A DNA stretch of 64,000 nt from Chromohalobacter canadensis (GCF_029544075.1 NZ_JAJQJH010000007.1:94122-158121), one strand, 5' to 3'; shown: positions 1-11,777, counted from the first letter of the stretch. Made by a program: numbers and translations. Notes: generated by a model not told the origin, from the letters alone.

Positions 1-2
1 CC

Positions 3-938
3 GAGCGCGAGGCTCAGGTGCTGCGCCGCATCATGGCGCTCAACAAGGGTCCCCTCGATGACGAGGAAATGGCCCGTTTGTTCCGCGAGATCATGTCGGC
101 GTGCCTGGCGCTGGAACGGCCGGTCAAGGTGGCCTATCTCGGCCCCGAGGGCACGTTCACACAGCAGGCGGCGCTCAAGCATTTCGGCGACAGCGCGGTG
201 AGCTTGCCGATGGCGGCCATCGATGAGGTCTTTCGCGAGGTGGAAGCGGGGGCCGCGCATTTTGGCGTGGTGCCGGTGGAAAATTCCACCGAGGGCATCG
301 TCAATAGCACCTTGGATACCTTCATGGATGCCAGTCTGCGCATCTGTGGCGAGGTAGTACTGCGCATTCACCATCATCTACTGGTATCCAGCAATACGCG
401 CCGCGACAAGATCTCGCGCATTTATTCGCATCCCCAGTCCCTGGCGCAGTGCCGCAAGTGGCTGGACGCTCATTATCCCAATGCCGAGCGGGTGCCGGTG
501 TCGTCCAATGCCGAGGCGGCGCGCCTGATCAAGAGCGAATGGCACAGTGGCGCTATTGCCGGCGACATGGCCGCGAAGCGTTATGAGCTCGAGAAGGTCG
601 CCGAGAAGATCGAGGATCGTCCCGATAACTCAACACGCTTTTTGATCATCGGGCATCAGGACACGCCGATCTCCGAGGATGACAAGACATCCATTGTCGT
701 CGCCATGCGCAACCAGCCCGGGGCGCTGCATGACCTGCTCGAGCCATTCCACCGCCACAAGATCGATCTGACGCGCGTCGAGACGCGGCCGTCACGCACT
801 GGGGTCTGGAACTACGTGTTCTTCATCGACTTCAAGGGGCATCGCGACGATCCGCAGGTCGCGGCGGTGCTGGAAGAGATTACGTTGCGTGCTGCTGAGC
901 TCAAGGTGTTGGGGTCCTACCCTGTGGGTGTCTTGTAG
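3..938 (+). CDS. pheA: Bifunctional chorismate mutase/prephenate dehydratase, 5' end cut by window
   Basis: This enzyme makes phenylpyruvate, the precursor of phenylalanine. The reading frame is open to the window edge, and the first ~40 residues (REAQVLRRIMALNKGPL...) look like the end of a chorismate mutase helix, so the protein starts upstream. The prephenate dehydratase domain begins at KVAYLGPEGTFTQQAA and contains the catalytic NSTRF motif. A C-terminal ACT domain (NQPGALHDLLEPF) would bind phenylalanine for feedback control; the usual ESRP motif reads ETRP here. The stop codon abuts the ATG of tyrA-aroA, so the two are probably one operon. Confidence 0.95.
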   Translation, partial: EREAQVLRRIMALNKGPLDDEEMARLFREIMSACLALERPVKVAYLGPEGTFTQQAALKHFGDSAVSLPMAAIDEVFREVEAGAAHFGVVPVENSTEGIVNSTLDTFMDASLRICGEVVLRIHHHLLVSSNTRRDKISRIYSHPQSLAQCRKWLDAHYPNAERVPVSSNAEAARLIKSEWHSGAIAGDMAAKRYELEKVAEKIEDRPDNSTRFLIIGHQDTPISEDDKTSIVVAMRNQPGALHDLLEPFHRHKIDLTRVETRPSRTGVWNYVFFIDFKGHRDDPQVAAVLEEITLRAAELKVLGSYPVGVL

Positions 939-3191
939 ATGTCGGAGCAGTCCTGTGCGCCGGCTGAGCGCGGTATCCTCATCATTGGGTTGGGGCTGAT
1001 TGGTGGTTCGCTGGCGGCGGCCTTGAAGGAAGCGGGTTTTGCAGGGCGTATCCTGGCCTGTGATCGTGACGCCGATGAAGTGACGAGCGGCATCGATATG
1101 GGGCTGGTCGACGCTGGCAGCACCGAGCTGGCACCCTGGGTAGCCGAAAGCAGCTTGATTGTGCTGGCGGTGCCGGTGTTGGCGATAGAGGCCGTGCTGC
1201 GCGAATTAGCGCCGCATCTTGGCGATCAGGTGATCACCGATGTCGGCAGTACCAAAGGTGCCATCGAGGCGTCGGTCGAGCGGGTCTTCGGTGATATTCC
1301 GCCGCGCTTCGTGCCGGGGCATCCGATCGCCGGGTCCGAAAAAAGCGGCGTGGCGGCGTCCAATCCCGCGCTTTATCGTCGCCACAAGGTGATACTGACC
1401 CCGCGCGCTGACACCGATCCCGACGCTCTGGCCCGCGTACGAGTGCTATGGGCCGCGTGTGGGGCGGAGCTACTGGAAATGGACGTGGCGCGCCACGACC
1501 AAGTCTTGGCGCGCACTAGCCATCTCCCGCATTTGTTGGCGTTTTCGTTAGTCGACACCCTGGCGCGTCAGGACGAGCGCCTAGAGATCTTTCGCTATGC
1601 GGCGGGGGGCTTTCGCGACTTTACGCGCATCGCCGGTAGTGATCCGGTCATGTGGCGCGATATCTTCAGTGCCAACCGCGAGGCGGTGCTTGGCGCACTC
1701 GATGAGTTCGAGGCGGGCGTCGCCCGTTTGCGCCGTGCCGTGACCGACAATGATGGCGATGCCATGCTGGCGATCTTCGATCGTGCCAGTCATGCGCGGC
1801 AGTATTTCGATACGCTTTTGAACCAGACGAGTTATCAAGCGATGGAACAACGCAATATCCGTTACCGCGTGACTCCCGGTGGCAATGTGCGCGGTCGGAT
1901 CCGCGTGCCGGGGGACAAATCGATCTCTCACCGCTCGATCATGCTCGGGGCGCTTGCCGAGGGCGTGACCAAAGTGCATGGCTTCCTCGAGGGCGAGGAT
2001 AGTCTGGCGACGCTGCAGGCGTTTCGTGAAATGGGGGTGGCCATCGAAGGCCCACACCAGGGGCGCGTGACGATTCATGGCGTCGGCTTGCATGGCCTGA
2101 CGGCGCCGGCCGGCCCTCTTTATGTGGGCAATTCGGGCACCGCCATGCGCCTGTTCGCGGGCTTGCTGGCGGGGCAGGCCTTCGATACCGAATTGACCGG
2201 CGATGTGTCGCTCAACAAGCGGCCGATGGGCCGAGTGGCCGATCCGCTGCGCGAGATGGGGGCGGTGATCGAAACGGCTGAAGGCGGCCGGCCGCCGCTG
2301 ACGATTCGTGGTGGCCAGGCACTCCGCGGCATTCGTTATGACATGCCGATGGCCAGCGCCCAGGTGAAATCCTGTCTCTTGCTGGCGGGGCTCTATGCCG
2401 AGGGTGAGACGCGGGTGCGCGAGCCGGCACCGACCCGCGATCATACCGAGCGTATGCTCAACGGTTTCGGTTATGCGGTGCAACGCGACGCTGACGAAGC
2501 TTGGCTACAGGGCGGCGGCCGCTTGACGGCGTCGCCTATCGACGTGCCGTCGGATATCTCGTCGGCGGCGTTCTATCTGGTTGCGGCGGCCATTACGCCG
2601 GGTTCGGATCTGCTCCTGGAGCATGTGGGGACCAACCCGACACGTATCGGGGTCATCAATATCCTCAAGGCCATGGGTGCCGACCTCGAACTGCTCAATC
2701 CCCGGGAAGTCGGGGGCGAGCCGGTGGCCGACATTCGTGTTCGCCATGCGCCGCTCAAGGGCATCGATATCCCCGTGGATCAGGTGCCGCTGGCCATCGA
2801 TGAGTTTCCCGTGCTGTTCATTGCTGCGGCCAATGCCGAAGGCGTGACCCGTTTGCGAGGCGCGGAGGAGTTGCGCGTCAAGGAATCCGACCGTATTCAG
2901 GCGATGGCCGATGGTTTGGCGATTCTTGGCGTTGAGAATACCGTCCATTCCGATGGCATCGACATCGTCGGTCGCGCCGACGCCAGCGATACGCATGTGG
3001 CGCATTATAGCGGCGGGCATGTCGATAGCCTGGGCGATCATCGCATCGCCATGGCCTTCGCCATCGCTGCCCTGCGTGCTGAGGGCGAGATCGTGATCGA
3101 TGACTGCGCTAATGTCGCCACGTCGTTCCCGGGATTCGTTGATCTGGCGCGTCGCGTGGGGCTGTCACTCGAAGAGCAGGAGGCGTCATGA
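939..3191 (+). CDS. tyrA-aroA: Fused prephenate dehydrogenase / 3-phosphoshikimate 1-carboxyvinyltransferase
   Basis: This 750-residue protein joins two steps of aromatic amino acid synthesis. Residues ~10-295 are a TyrA-type dehydrogenase with a Rossmann start ([13 protein letters not shown]) and the [10 protein letters not shown] motif. Residues ~305-745 are EPSP synthase, with [44 protein letters not shown] and a final [10 protein letters not shown] block. The combination of GDKS, RDHTE, SAQVK and NPTR is that of class II-like EPSP synthases. The fusion is known in pseudomonads and relatives. It starts directly after the pheA stop and overlaps cmk by 4 bp (ATGA), which points to translational coupling. 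Confidence 0.95.
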   Translation: MSEQSCAPAERGILIIGLGLIGGSLAAALKEAGFAGRILACDRDADEVTSGIDMGLVDAGSTELAPWVAESSLIVLAVPVLAIEAVLRELAPHLGDQVITDVGSTKGAIEASVERVFGDIPPRFVPGHPIAGSEKSGVAASNPALYRRHKVILTPRADTDPDALARVRVLWAACGAELLEMDVARHDQVLARTSHLPHLLAFSLVDTLARQDERLEIFRYAAGGFRDFTRIAGSDPVMWRDIFSANREAVLGALDEFEAGVARLRRAVTDNDGDAMLAIFDRASHARQYFDTLLNQTSYQAMEQRNIRYRVTPGGNVRGRIRVPGDKSISHRSIMLGALAEGVTKVHGFLEGEDSLATLQAFREMGVAIEGPHQGRVTIHGVGLHGLTAPAGPLYVGNSGTAMRLFAGLLAGQAFDTELTGDVSLNKRPMGRVADPLREMGAVIETAEGGRPPLTIRGGQALRGIRYDMPMASAQVKSCLLLAGLYAEGETRVREPAPTRDHTERMLNGFGYAVQRDADEAWLQGGGRLTASPIDVPSDISSAAFYLVAAAITPGSDLLLEHVGTNPTRIGVINILKAMGADLELLNPREVGGEPVADIRVRHAPLKGIDIPVDQVPLAIDEFPVLFIAAANAEGVTRLRGAEELRVKESDRIQAMADGLAILGVENTVHSDGIDIVGRADASDTHVAHYSGGHVDSLGDHRIAMAFAIAALRAEGEIVIDDCANVATSFPGFVDLARRVGLSLEEQEAS

Positions 3192-3886
3192 GCTTGTCGC
3201 ACAGCGACGTGCCGGTATTGACCGTTGACGGGCCAGGCGGCGCAGGTAAGGGGACGGTCAGTCGCTTGATCGCCGAGCGTCTAGGCTGGCACTTGCTGGA
3301 CTCCGGCGCCCTGTATCGTCTTACGGCGCTGGCGGCACTCAAGCATGGCTTGGCACTGGACGATGAAGCTGCGTTGGCGGCTTGTGCCGAAACTTTGGAT
3401 GTCCGCTTCGTGGCGTGCGATGGCGAAACGCGTATCGAGCTGGAAGGTTGTGACGTGAGTGGCGATATTCGCACCGAAAAGGTCGGCGACGTTGCCTCGC
3501 AGGTGGCATCGTTACCTCGGGTGCGCGATGCGCTGCTGACACGGCAACGCGACTTTCGCGACAAGCCAGGGCTAGTGGCGGATGGACGGGATATGGGCAC
3601 AGTGGTATTCCCCCATGCGCCCCTGAAAGTCTACCTGACGGCCTCAGCGGAAGAGCGGGCGCGGCGACGCCATGAACAGTTGCTGAACGCCGGTCGGGAT
3701 GCTAATCTAACGAGTCTTCTAGAGGAAATTAAGGCTCGTGACGCGCGCGACATGCAGCGTGCAGTGGCGCCACTCAAACCGGCAGACGATGCCGTTTTGT
3801 TGGATAGTACGAGTCTTGCGATACCGGACGTGGTGGAGTGTATCGAAAGGCTGCTCAGAGCACGTGGGCTCGGCCTCCCGAACTGA
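3188..3886 (+). CDS. cmk: Cytidylate kinase
   Basis: Phosphorylates CMP and dCMP with ATP in the cytoplasm. The 232-residue length is normal for the family. The P-loop [11 protein letters not shown] is near residue 15, followed by the substrate-binding DSGALYR motif and [10 protein letters not shown] around residue 130. The start overlaps the tyrA-aroA stop as ATGA. The order aroA-cmk-rpsA is widespread in Gammaproteobacteria. Confidence 0.96.
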   Translation: MSLSHSDVPVLTVDGPGGAGKGTVSRLIAERLGWHLLDSGALYRLTALAALKHGLALDDEAALAACAETLDVRFVACDGETRIELEGCDVSGDIRTEKVGDVASQVASLPRVRDALLTRQRDFRDKPGLVADGRDMGTVVFPHAPLKVYLTASAEERARRRHEQLLNAGRDANLTSLLEEIKARDARDMQRAVAPLKPADDAVLLDSTSLAIPDVVECIERLLRARGLGLPN

Positions 3887-4080
3887 GCAGCTGGGGTGAA
3901 ACGGGCACCCATCCGGAGACCCTGGTCAAACGTCATGACGTGCGCGGGCGACAACCGAGAGCCTTCGCAGGTCGAACCAGCGCCAACGTTCCCAGGGATA
4001 TGTAGGAAAGGCCCGCGCTTGCTGGTGGTGCGGAGAATGAGCGGCCTGGCCGCTATTAACGTTGATCACGTAGGAACAAC

Positions 4081-5763
4081 ATGAGCGAAAGCTTTGCTGA
4101 ACTGTTCGAACAGTCCCTCCAGGACATCAATATGGAACCCGGTGCCATCGTCATGGCAACCGTGGTCGATATCGAAGGTGACTGGATTACCGTCAACGCG
4201 GGTCTGAAGTCCGAGGGGCAAATCCCCGTGGCGCAGTTCCGTGATGACAATGGCGAATTGACCATCTCCGTAGGCGATGAAGTCAAGGTTGCCCTTGAAG
4301 CCGTCGAAGACGGTTTCGGCGAGACGCGCTTGTCTCGCGAAAAGGCCAAGCGTGCCGAGGCCTGGAAAGAGCTGGAAGCGGCCTTCGAGAAGGACGAAAT
4401 CGTCAAGGGCGTGATCAACGGCAAGGTCAAGGGTGGCTTCACGGTCGACGTTTCCTCTATCCGCGCTTTCCTGCCCGGTTCTCTCGTCGACGTCCGTCCG
4501 GTTCGCGATACTGCTCACCTCGAGCACAAAGAGCTGGACTTCAAGGTCATCAAGCTCGATCCCAAGCGTAATAACGTCGTGGTCTCTCGCCGTGCCGTTC
4601 TCGAAGCCGAGAACAGCGCCGAGCGTGAAGCGCTACTGTCTACGCTTCAGGAAGGTCAGCAGATCGACGGTATCGTCAAGAACCTCACCGACTACGGTGC
4701 GTTCGTCGATCTGGGCGGCGTCGATGGCCTGCTGCACATCACTGATATGGCGTGGAAGCGCATCAAGCATCCCAGCGAGATCGTGGCTGTTGGCGATGAG
4801 GTCAACGTCAAGGTGCTCAAGTTCGATCGTGAGCGCAACCGTGTGTCTCTCGGCTTGAAGCAGCTGGGCGAAGATCCGTGGGTCAATATCAAGGATCGTT
4901 ATCCGGAAAACACCCGCGTAAATGCCCGCGTCACCAACCTGACCGACTACGGTTGCTTTGCCGAGCTCGAGGAAGGTGTCGAAGGCTTGGTCCACGTCTC
5001 TGAAATGGACTGGACCAACAAGAACATCCATCCCTCGAAAGTCGTCCAGGTCGGCGATGACGTGGAAGTCATGGTGCTGGATATCGACGAAGAACGTCGT
5101 CGTATCTCCTTGGGTATCAAGCAGTGCACCACTAACCCGTGGGAAGACTTCAGCGCGCGCTATAACAAGGGCGATCGCGTCTCGGGCACCATCAAGTCGA
5201 TCACCGATTTCGGTATCTTCATCGGCTTGGAAGGTGGCATCGACGGTCTGGTCCACTTGTCCGATATTTCTTGGAGCGAAACCGGCGAAGAAGCCGTGCG
5301 CAAGTTCAAGAAGGGCGACGAAGCCGAAGCGGTCATCCTGTCGATCGATCCGGAACGTGAGCGTATCTCGCTTGGCATCAAGCAGCTCGAAACCGATCCG
5401 GTCTCCGAGTACTTGGCCGTCAACGATAAGGGTGCCATCGTCACCGGTCGCGTCGTCGAAGTCGATGCCAAGGAAGCGCATGTCGAGTTGGCGACTGATG
5501 TCGTGGCTGTACTCAAGGCCTCCGAGATCAGCCCCGATCGCGTCGAAGATGCTCGCAACGTGCTCAACGAAGGCGATAGCGTCGAAGCCAAGATCGTCGG
5601 TGTCGATCGCAAAAATCGTGCGATCAACCTGTCTGTGAAGGCGAAGGATCAGGTCGATACACGCCGTGCGATGGGCAAACTGCGCGATCAGGAAGCTGAG
5701 CCGGAGTCAACAGGCCCGACCACCATCGGTGATTTGATCAAGCAGCAGATGGGCGGCGAATAA
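4081..5763 (+). CDS. rpsA: 30S ribosomal protein S1
   Basis: S1 is the large RNA-binding protein of the small subunit that helps load structured mRNAs. The 560 residues carry six S1 (OB-fold) repeats, seen as the recurring pattern [18 protein letters not shown] and its variants. The ATG has a GTAGGAAC ribosome site. The 194-bp gap after cmk (3887-4080) holds no convincing gene; it is the expected place for a promoter and for an autoregulatory rpsA leader, but I cannot show the fold. A strong terminator follows. Normally ihfB comes next; here it does not. Confidence 0.97.
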   Translation: MSESFAELFEQSLQDINMEPGAIVMATVVDIEGDWITVNAGLKSEGQIPVAQFRDDNGELTISVGDEVKVALEAVEDGFGETRLSREKAKRAEAWKELEAAFEKDEIVKGVINGKVKGGFTVDVSSIRAFLPGSLVDVRPVRDTAHLEHKELDFKVIKLDPKRNNVVVSRRAVLEAENSAEREALLSTLQEGQQIDGIVKNLTDYGAFVDLGGVDGLLHITDMAWKRIKHPSEIVAVGDEVNVKVLKFDRERNRVSLGLKQLGEDPWVNIKDRYPENTRVNARVTNLTDYGCFAELEEGVEGLVHVSEMDWTNKNIHPSKVVQVGDDVEVMVLDIDEERRRISLGIKQCTTNPWEDFSARYNKGDRVSGTIKSITDFGIFIGLEGGIDGLVHLSDISWSETGEEAVRKFKKGDEAEAVILSIDPERERISLGIKQLETDPVSEYLAVNDKGAIVTGRVVEVDAKEAHVELATDVVAVLKASEISPDRVEDARNVLNEGDSVEAKIVGVDRKNRAINLSVKAKDQVDTRRAMGKLRDQEAEPESTGPTTIGDLIKQQMGGE

Positions 5764-5817
5764 GTCATATCACCGTCGCGTTTTCGACGCGGCGGTGAGC
5801 GCTTTATTGAGCCGTAC

Positions 5818-5850
5818 AAAAACCGCGCCTCCAGGAGGCGCGGTTTTTTT
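5818..5850. terminator. Rho-independent terminator after rpsA, probably bidirectional
   Basis: CCGCGCCT and AGGCGCGG form an 8-bp GC-rich stem around CCAGG, followed by seven T residues and preceded by five A residues. It can serve rpsA on the plus strand and trmJ on the minus strand. A weaker hairpin lies just upstream at 5771-5797. Confidence 0.85.
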
Positions 5851-5894
5851 GTGTCCGTCAGATGGCACATTCTTAGGGGTGAATGGTTTCTCTC

Positions 5895-6632
5895 TTAGTC
5901 ATCGCGTTGTGTGCCGGCTTTTTCCAATGTCGTCAAGACACCGCGCAGGATGGAAAGCTCCTTGCGAGTGGGTTGAGCACGAGAGAAAAGTGCGCGTAGG
6001 TGATCTTCAGTACGCGCATGAGGCTGAGTCAGAAAACCTGAGGACGACAGGGCTTGGTGCAGGTGCGTCTCGAAGTGAGCCATTTGTTCGCGTGTCGGCA
6101 AGGCGGGCTGCTTGGACTTGGGCTGAGCGGCGCTCGGTGTTTGATGGCGCCATGCACGGCGTACTTCGTAGGCGAGTATCTGCACGGCTTGTGCCAGGTT
6201 GAGGACGCTGTAATCGGGGTTGGCGGGAATGCTGACCTGATGCGTGCAGTGTCGAATTTCATCGTTAGTCAGGCCGAAGCGCTCGCGGCCGAACACGAGT
6301 GCCACGGGGGCTTCATGCGCATGCTCGACCATTTGCACGGCCATGGGCTCGGGATCGTCGAAGTGGGGCAGGGGGAGGCTGCGCAGACGGGCGCTCGCGC
6401 CGACGACTTGAACGCAATCTCCGACGGCCTGCGAAATGTGCTCGACGACACGCGCGTTGTCGAGCACATCGGTGGCGCCAGCGGCCAGCCGTGTGGCTTC
6501 CTCGTCGGGAAAGCAACGGGGGTTGACCAACACCAGGTCGCTCAGGCCCATGGTTTTCATGGCGCGTGCGGCCTGGCCGATGTTGCCGGGGTGGAAGGTT
6601 TGAACGAGTACGATACGAATATTGGAGAGCAT
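5895..6632 (-). CDS. trmJ: tRNA (cytidine/uridine-2'-O-)-methyltransferase TrmJ
   Basis: A SpoU/TrmH-class SPOUT methyltransferase that modifies ribose 32 of several tRNAs using S-adenosylmethionine. The family motifs are clear: NIRIVLVQTFHPGNIGQAARAM at the N-terminus (an asparagine and arginine involved in the methyl transfer region), ALVFGRERFGLTN, and SVLNLAQAVQILAYEV in the knotted cofactor site. The length of 245 residues is typical. It is transcribed away from groEL, whose terminator and a heptamer array separate the two genes. Confidence 0.92.
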   Translation of the reverse strand: MLSNIRIVLVQTFHPGNIGQAARAMKTMGLSDLVLVNPRCFPDEEATRLAAGATDVLDNARVVEHISQAVGDCVQVVGASARLRSLPLPHFDDPEPMAVQMVEHAHEAPVALVFGRERFGLTNDEIRHCTHQVSIPANPDYSVLNLAQAVQILAYEVRRAWRHQTPSAAQPKSKQPALPTREQMAHFETHLHQALSSSGFLTQPHARTEDHLRALFSRAQPTRKELSILRGVLTTLEKAGTQRDD

Positions 6633-6674
6633 AAAGCGTCGCGATACAGTCGAAGGCAGGGCGATAGTGTACTT

Positions 6675-6737
6675 GGGCTACGGGCTACGGGCTACGGGCT
6701 ACGGGCTACGGGCTACGGGCTACGGGCTACGGGCTAC
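6675..6737. repeat. Heptanucleotide tandem array, 9 x GGGCTAC
   Basis: Nine perfect back-to-back copies of the 7-bp unit GGGCTAC fill exactly 63 bp between the trmJ start and the groEL terminator. An array of the near-identical unit GGGCTTC (read on the minus strand) with the same copy number is present at 53984-54046. No gene is disrupted. Confidence 0.97.
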
Positions 6738-6759
6738 GATTGGCCTATGTCCGGACATG

Positions 6760-6790
6760 AAAAACCCCCACCGGTTGCCCGGCAGGGGTT
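6760..6790 (-). terminator. Terminator of the groES-groEL operon
   Basis: On the minus strand CCCC-TG-CCGG pairs with CCGG-TG-GGGG around GCAA, followed by a run of T. It lies 40 bp beyond the groEL stop. Confidence 0.75.
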
Positions 6791-6830
6791 CGAGTCACGG
6801 GACAGCGCCCCGGGAGTCGGTAGGCGGTGA

Positions 6831-8489
<1,659 letters not shown>

Positions 8490-8550
8490 TTAATGGCGCG
8501 ATTTAGTCGCGCAAACGTGAAACGAAAATGTGACTGGTGAGCGTTGTGAA

Positions 8551-8841
8551 TTACTCGGCAACGGCCAGAATATCGCTTTCGCTCATGATCAGGACTTCTT
8601 CACCGTCGATTTTTTCTTTCTCGACGCCAAAGCCATCCTTGAAAATCACGGTATCACCCACCTTGACGTCCAGCGGGCGCACTTCGCCATTCTCGAGAAT
8701 ACGACCGTTGCCGACAGCAAGGATTTCACCGCGAGTCGGTTTCTCTTGAGCGTTACCCGGAAGCACGATACCGCCAGCGGTCTTTTGCTCTTCTTCCATG
8801 CGACGGACGACGACACGATCGTGCAAAGGACGGATTTTCAT
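8551..8841 (-). CDS. groS: Co-chaperonin GroES (10 kDa)
   Basis: Lid of the GroEL chamber. The 96-residue protein begins [18 protein letters not shown] and contains the mobile-loop residues [19 protein letters not shown] typical of GroES. It is the first gene of groES-groEL. The ATG has an AGGAGAACG ribosome site. The 179 bp upstream should hold a heat-shock promoter, but I found no clean sigma-32 match. Confidence 0.97.
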   Translation of the reverse strand: MKIRPLHDRVVVRRMEEEQKTAGGIVLPGNAQEKPTRGEILAVGNGRILENGEVRPLDVKVGDTVIFKDGFGVEKEKIDGEEVLIMSESDILAVAE

Positions 8842-9020
8842 TGCTCACGTTCTCCTGATGGTTCTATGGATCATAGGATAATCCCGTTGAGCCAAGCTCA
8901 AGGGTGAAGGCTAGGCCTTCTGTTTATAAGGCCGACGCATCAAGGCGTTACGGCCGAATCATCTGTTAAGGGCTTGATTGGGTCGACGTATCCACTTTCA
9001 AGGGCCCTTCATGAATTTTT

Positions 9021-9536
9021 TCAATGCCGAGAATCATCCTTCCCTATGTAGTCCCCTTCAATCGGTTGCTCGTCATTCGTCTGGTTATTTTGCGAGGCTT
9101 TATCCGTGCGCTGCGTATGTTCGTGCCAATCACTGGCTGTGGTTTGCTCCTGAGTCGCGCCACCGTAGCCCATCGTAAAAATTCGGCCGCGCCATCCACC
9201 GCGCTGTAGCCCACGGCCCAGAAAACGGCGGCTACTCGGAATGAGGCACAGTAGTCCTAAGCCGTCTGACAGGAAGCCTGGGGCGACCAGTAATGCTCCG
9301 CCGAAGATCAAGGCGGCCCCGGTAATCAACTCTTCCGAAGGAAGTTCCCCCTGGGCAAAGCGGATCTGGGCGCGCTGCAGGGTCTGTACCCCTTCGCGCC
9401 GAATCAGATGAAGGCCTAAGGCCCCGGACAGCAGTACCAATGCCAGCGTTGGAAGCAGACCGATCTGCCCTCCGATCGCGAACAGCACTACGAAATCGAG
9501 TAGCCCGAAAAGCGTAATGAAAAGTAACAGTGGCAT
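9021..9536 (-). CDS. fxsA: FxsA family inner membrane protein
   Basis: Small inner-membrane protein of the FxsA family, named for suppression of F-plasmid exclusion of phage T7 in E. coli. The first ~110 residues contain hydrophobic segments at ~3-20, 26-45 and 73-98, including the family's GAALIFGGALLVAPGFLSD. The final ~60 residues are polar and rich in Gln, Thr and Asp. It lies upstream of groES on the same strand, as in many Gammaproteobacteria. Its cellular role is not established. Confidence 0.88.
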   Translation of the reverse strand: MPLLLFITLFGLLDFVVLFAIGGQIGLLPTLALVLLSGALGLHLIRREGVQTLQRAQIRFAQGELPSEELITGAALIFGGALLVAPGFLSDGLGLLCLIPSSRRFLGRGLQRGGWRGRIFTMGYGGATQEQTTASDWHEHTQRTDKASQNNQTNDEQPIEGDYIGKDDSRH

Positions 9537-9731
9537 GGCGGCTCCGTGTGATTACGACTTTCCAGTAGATGGTGGCATGAGTGTGAATTGCAAGGGAAAC
9601 GGCGCGGTGATGCAAGCGCGCTGTGATTGCTTCATGGAGACGCCATGCATCGCATGCTAAGCTCTTCATGTTGCGCTGCACAAAAGTGCCGCGAGGTCCT
9701 GGCTCGTTACTTGAACGCGGGAGGTGTCGCC

Positions 9732-10493
9732 ATGGAGCTTGATGGGAAGGTGGTCGGTATAACGGGAGGCGCTCGAGGGTTGGGGTTAGCGATAGCGGCC
9801 GAACTAGGGGCACAGGGCGCGAGCATTGCATTGTTCGACCGCCAAGAAGAGGTTTTGAGCGCTGCGGTTGCCACACTGAAGGAGCGTAGCATTTCCGCGT
9901 ACGCTTTTCTGGTCGATGTGACCGATGAAGATGGCGTGACCCGCGCATTCGCGCAGCAACGTGAGTCGCTGGGCCCGCTTGCTGTGTTGGTCAATAATGC
10001 GGGCGTCACTGACGATGGGCTGTTGGTGAAAGGCAGCGCGGGGCATATCGAGAAACGCATGACGCTAGATCAGTGGCAACAGGTCATCGACGTCAATCTC
10101 ACGGGTGTCTTCCTATGCGGTCGTGAAGGCGCGACGCAGATGGTGGAGGCGGGCCAGGGAGGGGTCATCGTCAATATCTCGAGTATTTCACGGTCCGGCA
10201 ACATGGGGCAGGGAAATTACAGTGCCTCCAAGGCAGGGGTGGCAGCGCTGACGGTTACCTGGGCGAAAGAGCTGGCACGCCAAGGGATCCGCGTGGCTGC
10301 GGTGGCGCCAGGGTTCATCGAAACTGAGATGACGGCGTCCATGCGCGCCGAAGTGCTCGAGAAAATCAGCAAGGGCATTCCCTTGGGGCATCTGGGGCAA
10401 CCGGTTGATATCGCCTCGAGCGTGCGTTATATCGTGGAAAATGACTATTTCACGGGAAGGGTGCTGGAGTGCGATGGCGGGCTGAGGATCTAA
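9732..10493 (+). CDS. Short-chain dehydrogenase/reductase (SDR), FabG-like
   Basis: Classical NAD(P)-dependent SDR of 253 residues. The cofactor motif is GITGGARGLGLAIA, the NNAG motif is present (VNNAGVTDDG), the catalytic serine lies in NISSISRSG and YSASK carries the Tyr and Lys. The C-terminus ends with a dinucleotide-binding FabG-like GRVLECDGG. I chose the ATG at 9732 because GGGAGG lies seven bases before it; the longer frame upstream adds 35 residues unlike any SDR. The substrate cannot be read from sequence; a 3-oxoacyl reductase or alcohol dehydrogenase role is possible. Confidence 0.88.
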   Translation: MELDGKVVGITGGARGLGLAIAAELGAQGASIALFDRQEEVLSAAVATLKERSISAYAFLVDVTDEDGVTRAFAQQRESLGPLAVLVNNAGVTDDGLLVKGSAGHIEKRMTLDQWQQVIDVNLTGVFLCGREGATQMVEAGQGGVIVNISSISRSGNMGQGNYSASKAGVAALTVTWAKELARQGIRVAAVAPGFIETEMTASMRAEVLEKISKGIPLGHLGQPVDIASSVRYIVENDYFTGRVLECDGGLRI

Positions 10494-10532
10494 AGGCTCG
10501 CCGGTGGTTCAGAGCACAACATGATGCCGGCC

Positions 10533-10568
10533 AAAAAGACGCTCGCGAGGGCCTCCCATGCGAGCGTC
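10533..10568 (-). terminator. Terminator after the comEA-like gene
   Basis: GACGCTCGC (10538-10546) and GCGAGCGTC (10560-10568) form a 9-bp stem, and on the minus strand the stem is followed by five T. It could also act as a convergent barrier to the SDR transcript. Confidence 0.8.
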
Positions 10569-10580
10569 GATAGGGTGGTA

Positions 10581-10853
10581 TCAGAACGTGACACGATCGT
10601 TTAGATCTTGCACCGTTCCTTCGCCGATGCCCTTGACGCGGGTCAGGGCGTCGAGTGAGGAGAAAGGTCCATTCGCATCACGGTCCTCGATGATCGCCTG
10701 TGCTTTGACGTCGCCAATGCCCGGCAGCGCGGTCAGCGCTTCAGCAGAGGCGTGATTGATGTCGATAGGCGCCGAAGCATCTTCCTGGGCGACCGCGAGG
10801 GTAGTGACGCTCAGCGCCAGTGTCAGTAGAGCACAGTTTAGTAGTTTCTTCAT
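10581..10853 (-). CDS. ComEA-like helix-hairpin-helix DNA-binding protein
   Basis: A 90-residue exported protein. Residues 1-22 form a signal peptide (KKLL...LALSVTTLAVAQ). The rest is a tandem helix-hairpin-helix unit: INHASAEALTALPGIGDVKA and a second hairpin at VKGIGEGTV. ComEA proteins bind incoming DNA in the periplasm during natural transformation; stand-alone short versions are common in Gammaproteobacteria. No other competence gene is nearby, so the role in DNA uptake is an inference. Confidence 0.88.
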   Translation of the reverse strand: MKKLLNCALLTLALSVTTLAVAQEDASAPIDINHASAEALTALPGIGDVKAQAIIEDRDANGPFSSLDALTRVKGIGEGTVQDLNDRVTF

Positions 10854-10918
10854 GCAATCACTCCTTTAGGTATGTCTTATTGAGTGGCTTCACCATACCC
10901 AGATTTCCATGGTTGAAA

Positions 10919-10936
10919 TGTCATCTTTTGATGACA
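10919..10936. promoter_or_regulatory. Perfect 7-bp inverted repeat in the comEA/pyrF divergent region
   Basis: TGTCATC and GATGACA are separated by TTTT. The site is in the AT-rich gap between the comEA-like gene and pyrF, where their promoters must lie. It could be an operator or a small hairpin; no known factor is implied. Confidence 0.35.
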
Positions 10937-11034
10937 TTGTTTGTAAGCCGATGACTACAAATTAGGTTGTGCTTATAAGAAAAGGCTGGAGAGAAGCACT
11001 CGACAGGCGCTAGGTAGCGAAGCGAGGGCGGCGG

Positions 11035-11040
11035 TATAAT
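11035..11040 (+). promoter_or_regulatory. Candidate -10 element of pyrF
   Basis: A perfect TATAAT lies 33 bp before the pyrF ATG. No good -35 hexamer is at the right distance, so only the -10 is supported. Confidence 0.45.
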
Positions 11041-11072
11041 GTCCCGCCATCATATTGTTTGCAGGAGACATC

Positions 11073-11774
11073 ATGCCGCGCCCCGATACGCCTTTGATCA
11101 TCGCTCTCGACTACCCTGATCTTGACCAAGCACTTACCATGGCCGACCGGTTGGACCCTGCACACTGTCGGGTCAAGGTTGGCAAAGAGCTCTTCACGCG
11201 CAGTGGTCCGCAGATACTTGAGGCACTGCATGCACGTGGCTTCGAGGTGTTTCTGGATCTCAAGTTTCACGATATTCCCAACACGGTGGCGGGCGCCGTT
11301 GAAGCGGCAGCCGATCATGGCGTGTGGATGGTTAACGTCCACGCGGGTGGCGGGCGGCGCATGATGGAAGCGGCCAGAGAGCGGCTTGAGAAGCGTCGGC
11401 TCCCCACGCATCTGATAGCGGTGACAGTGCTCACCAGTATGGCGCGTGAAGACCTTGCCGAGATTGGCGTCGATGACGACCCCTTGTCTCAGGTCGAGCG
11501 TTTGGCGGCGCTCTCGCAGCGTAGCGGCATGGACGGAGTGGTGTGTTCAGCGCAGGAAGCGACGGCACTGCGGGCACTATGTGGCGATACGTTCTTGAAA
11601 GTCACGCCAGGTATACGACCCAGCGCTTCGAAGGGCGATGATCAACGCCGTACGTTGACGCCGGCACGGGCATTGGCGGCGGGGAGCACGCACCTGGTGA
11701 TCGGCCGACCGGTGACGCAAGCCTCGAATCCGATGGCGGCATTGGCCGATATTGAGCAAGAGATCGGCCGCTAG
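11073..11774 (+). CDS. pyrF: Orotidine 5'-phosphate decarboxylase
   Basis: Last step of UMP synthesis, decarboxylating OMP. The 233 residues include the catalytic [12 protein letters not shown] block (Lys-Asp pair) and TPGIRP near the C-terminus, with RPVTQASNP closing the phosphate site. The start at 11073 follows GCAGGAGA by four bases; an upstream TTG would add six residues. The gene is convergent with lapB, with only 3 bp between their stops; in many relatives pyrF instead follows lapB on the same strand. Confidence 0.95.
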   Translation: MPRPDTPLIIALDYPDLDQALTMADRLDPAHCRVKVGKELFTRSGPQILEALHARGFEVFLDLKFHDIPNTVAGAVEAAADHGVWMVNVHAGGGRRMMEAARERLEKRRLPTHLIAVTVLTSMAREDLAEIGVDDDPLSQVERLAALSQRSGMDGVVCSAQEATALRALCGDTFLKVTPGIRPSASKGDDQRRTLTPARALAAGSTHLVIGRPVTQASNPMAALADIEQEIGR

Positions 11775-11777
11775 CGG

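Noticed and set aside
1581..2483. 300-residue minus-strand ORF within tyrA-aroA
   Set aside because: It is the antisense shadow of a well supported enzyme gene.
3896..4084. Small ORF upstream of rpsA
   Set aside because: It overlaps the rpsA start, has no ribosome site and lies where the rpsA leader should be.
4066..5638. Long ORFs antisense or out of frame within rpsA
   Set aside because: They arise from GC-rich codon bias in a highly expressed gene; none has a ribosome site or known motif.
8869..8902. Heat-shock (sigma-32) promoter of groES
   Set aside because: CTTGAG is present on the minus strand at 8902-8897 but no acceptable -10 lies 13-15 bp beyond it; a TATGAT is 20 bp from TTGAGC.
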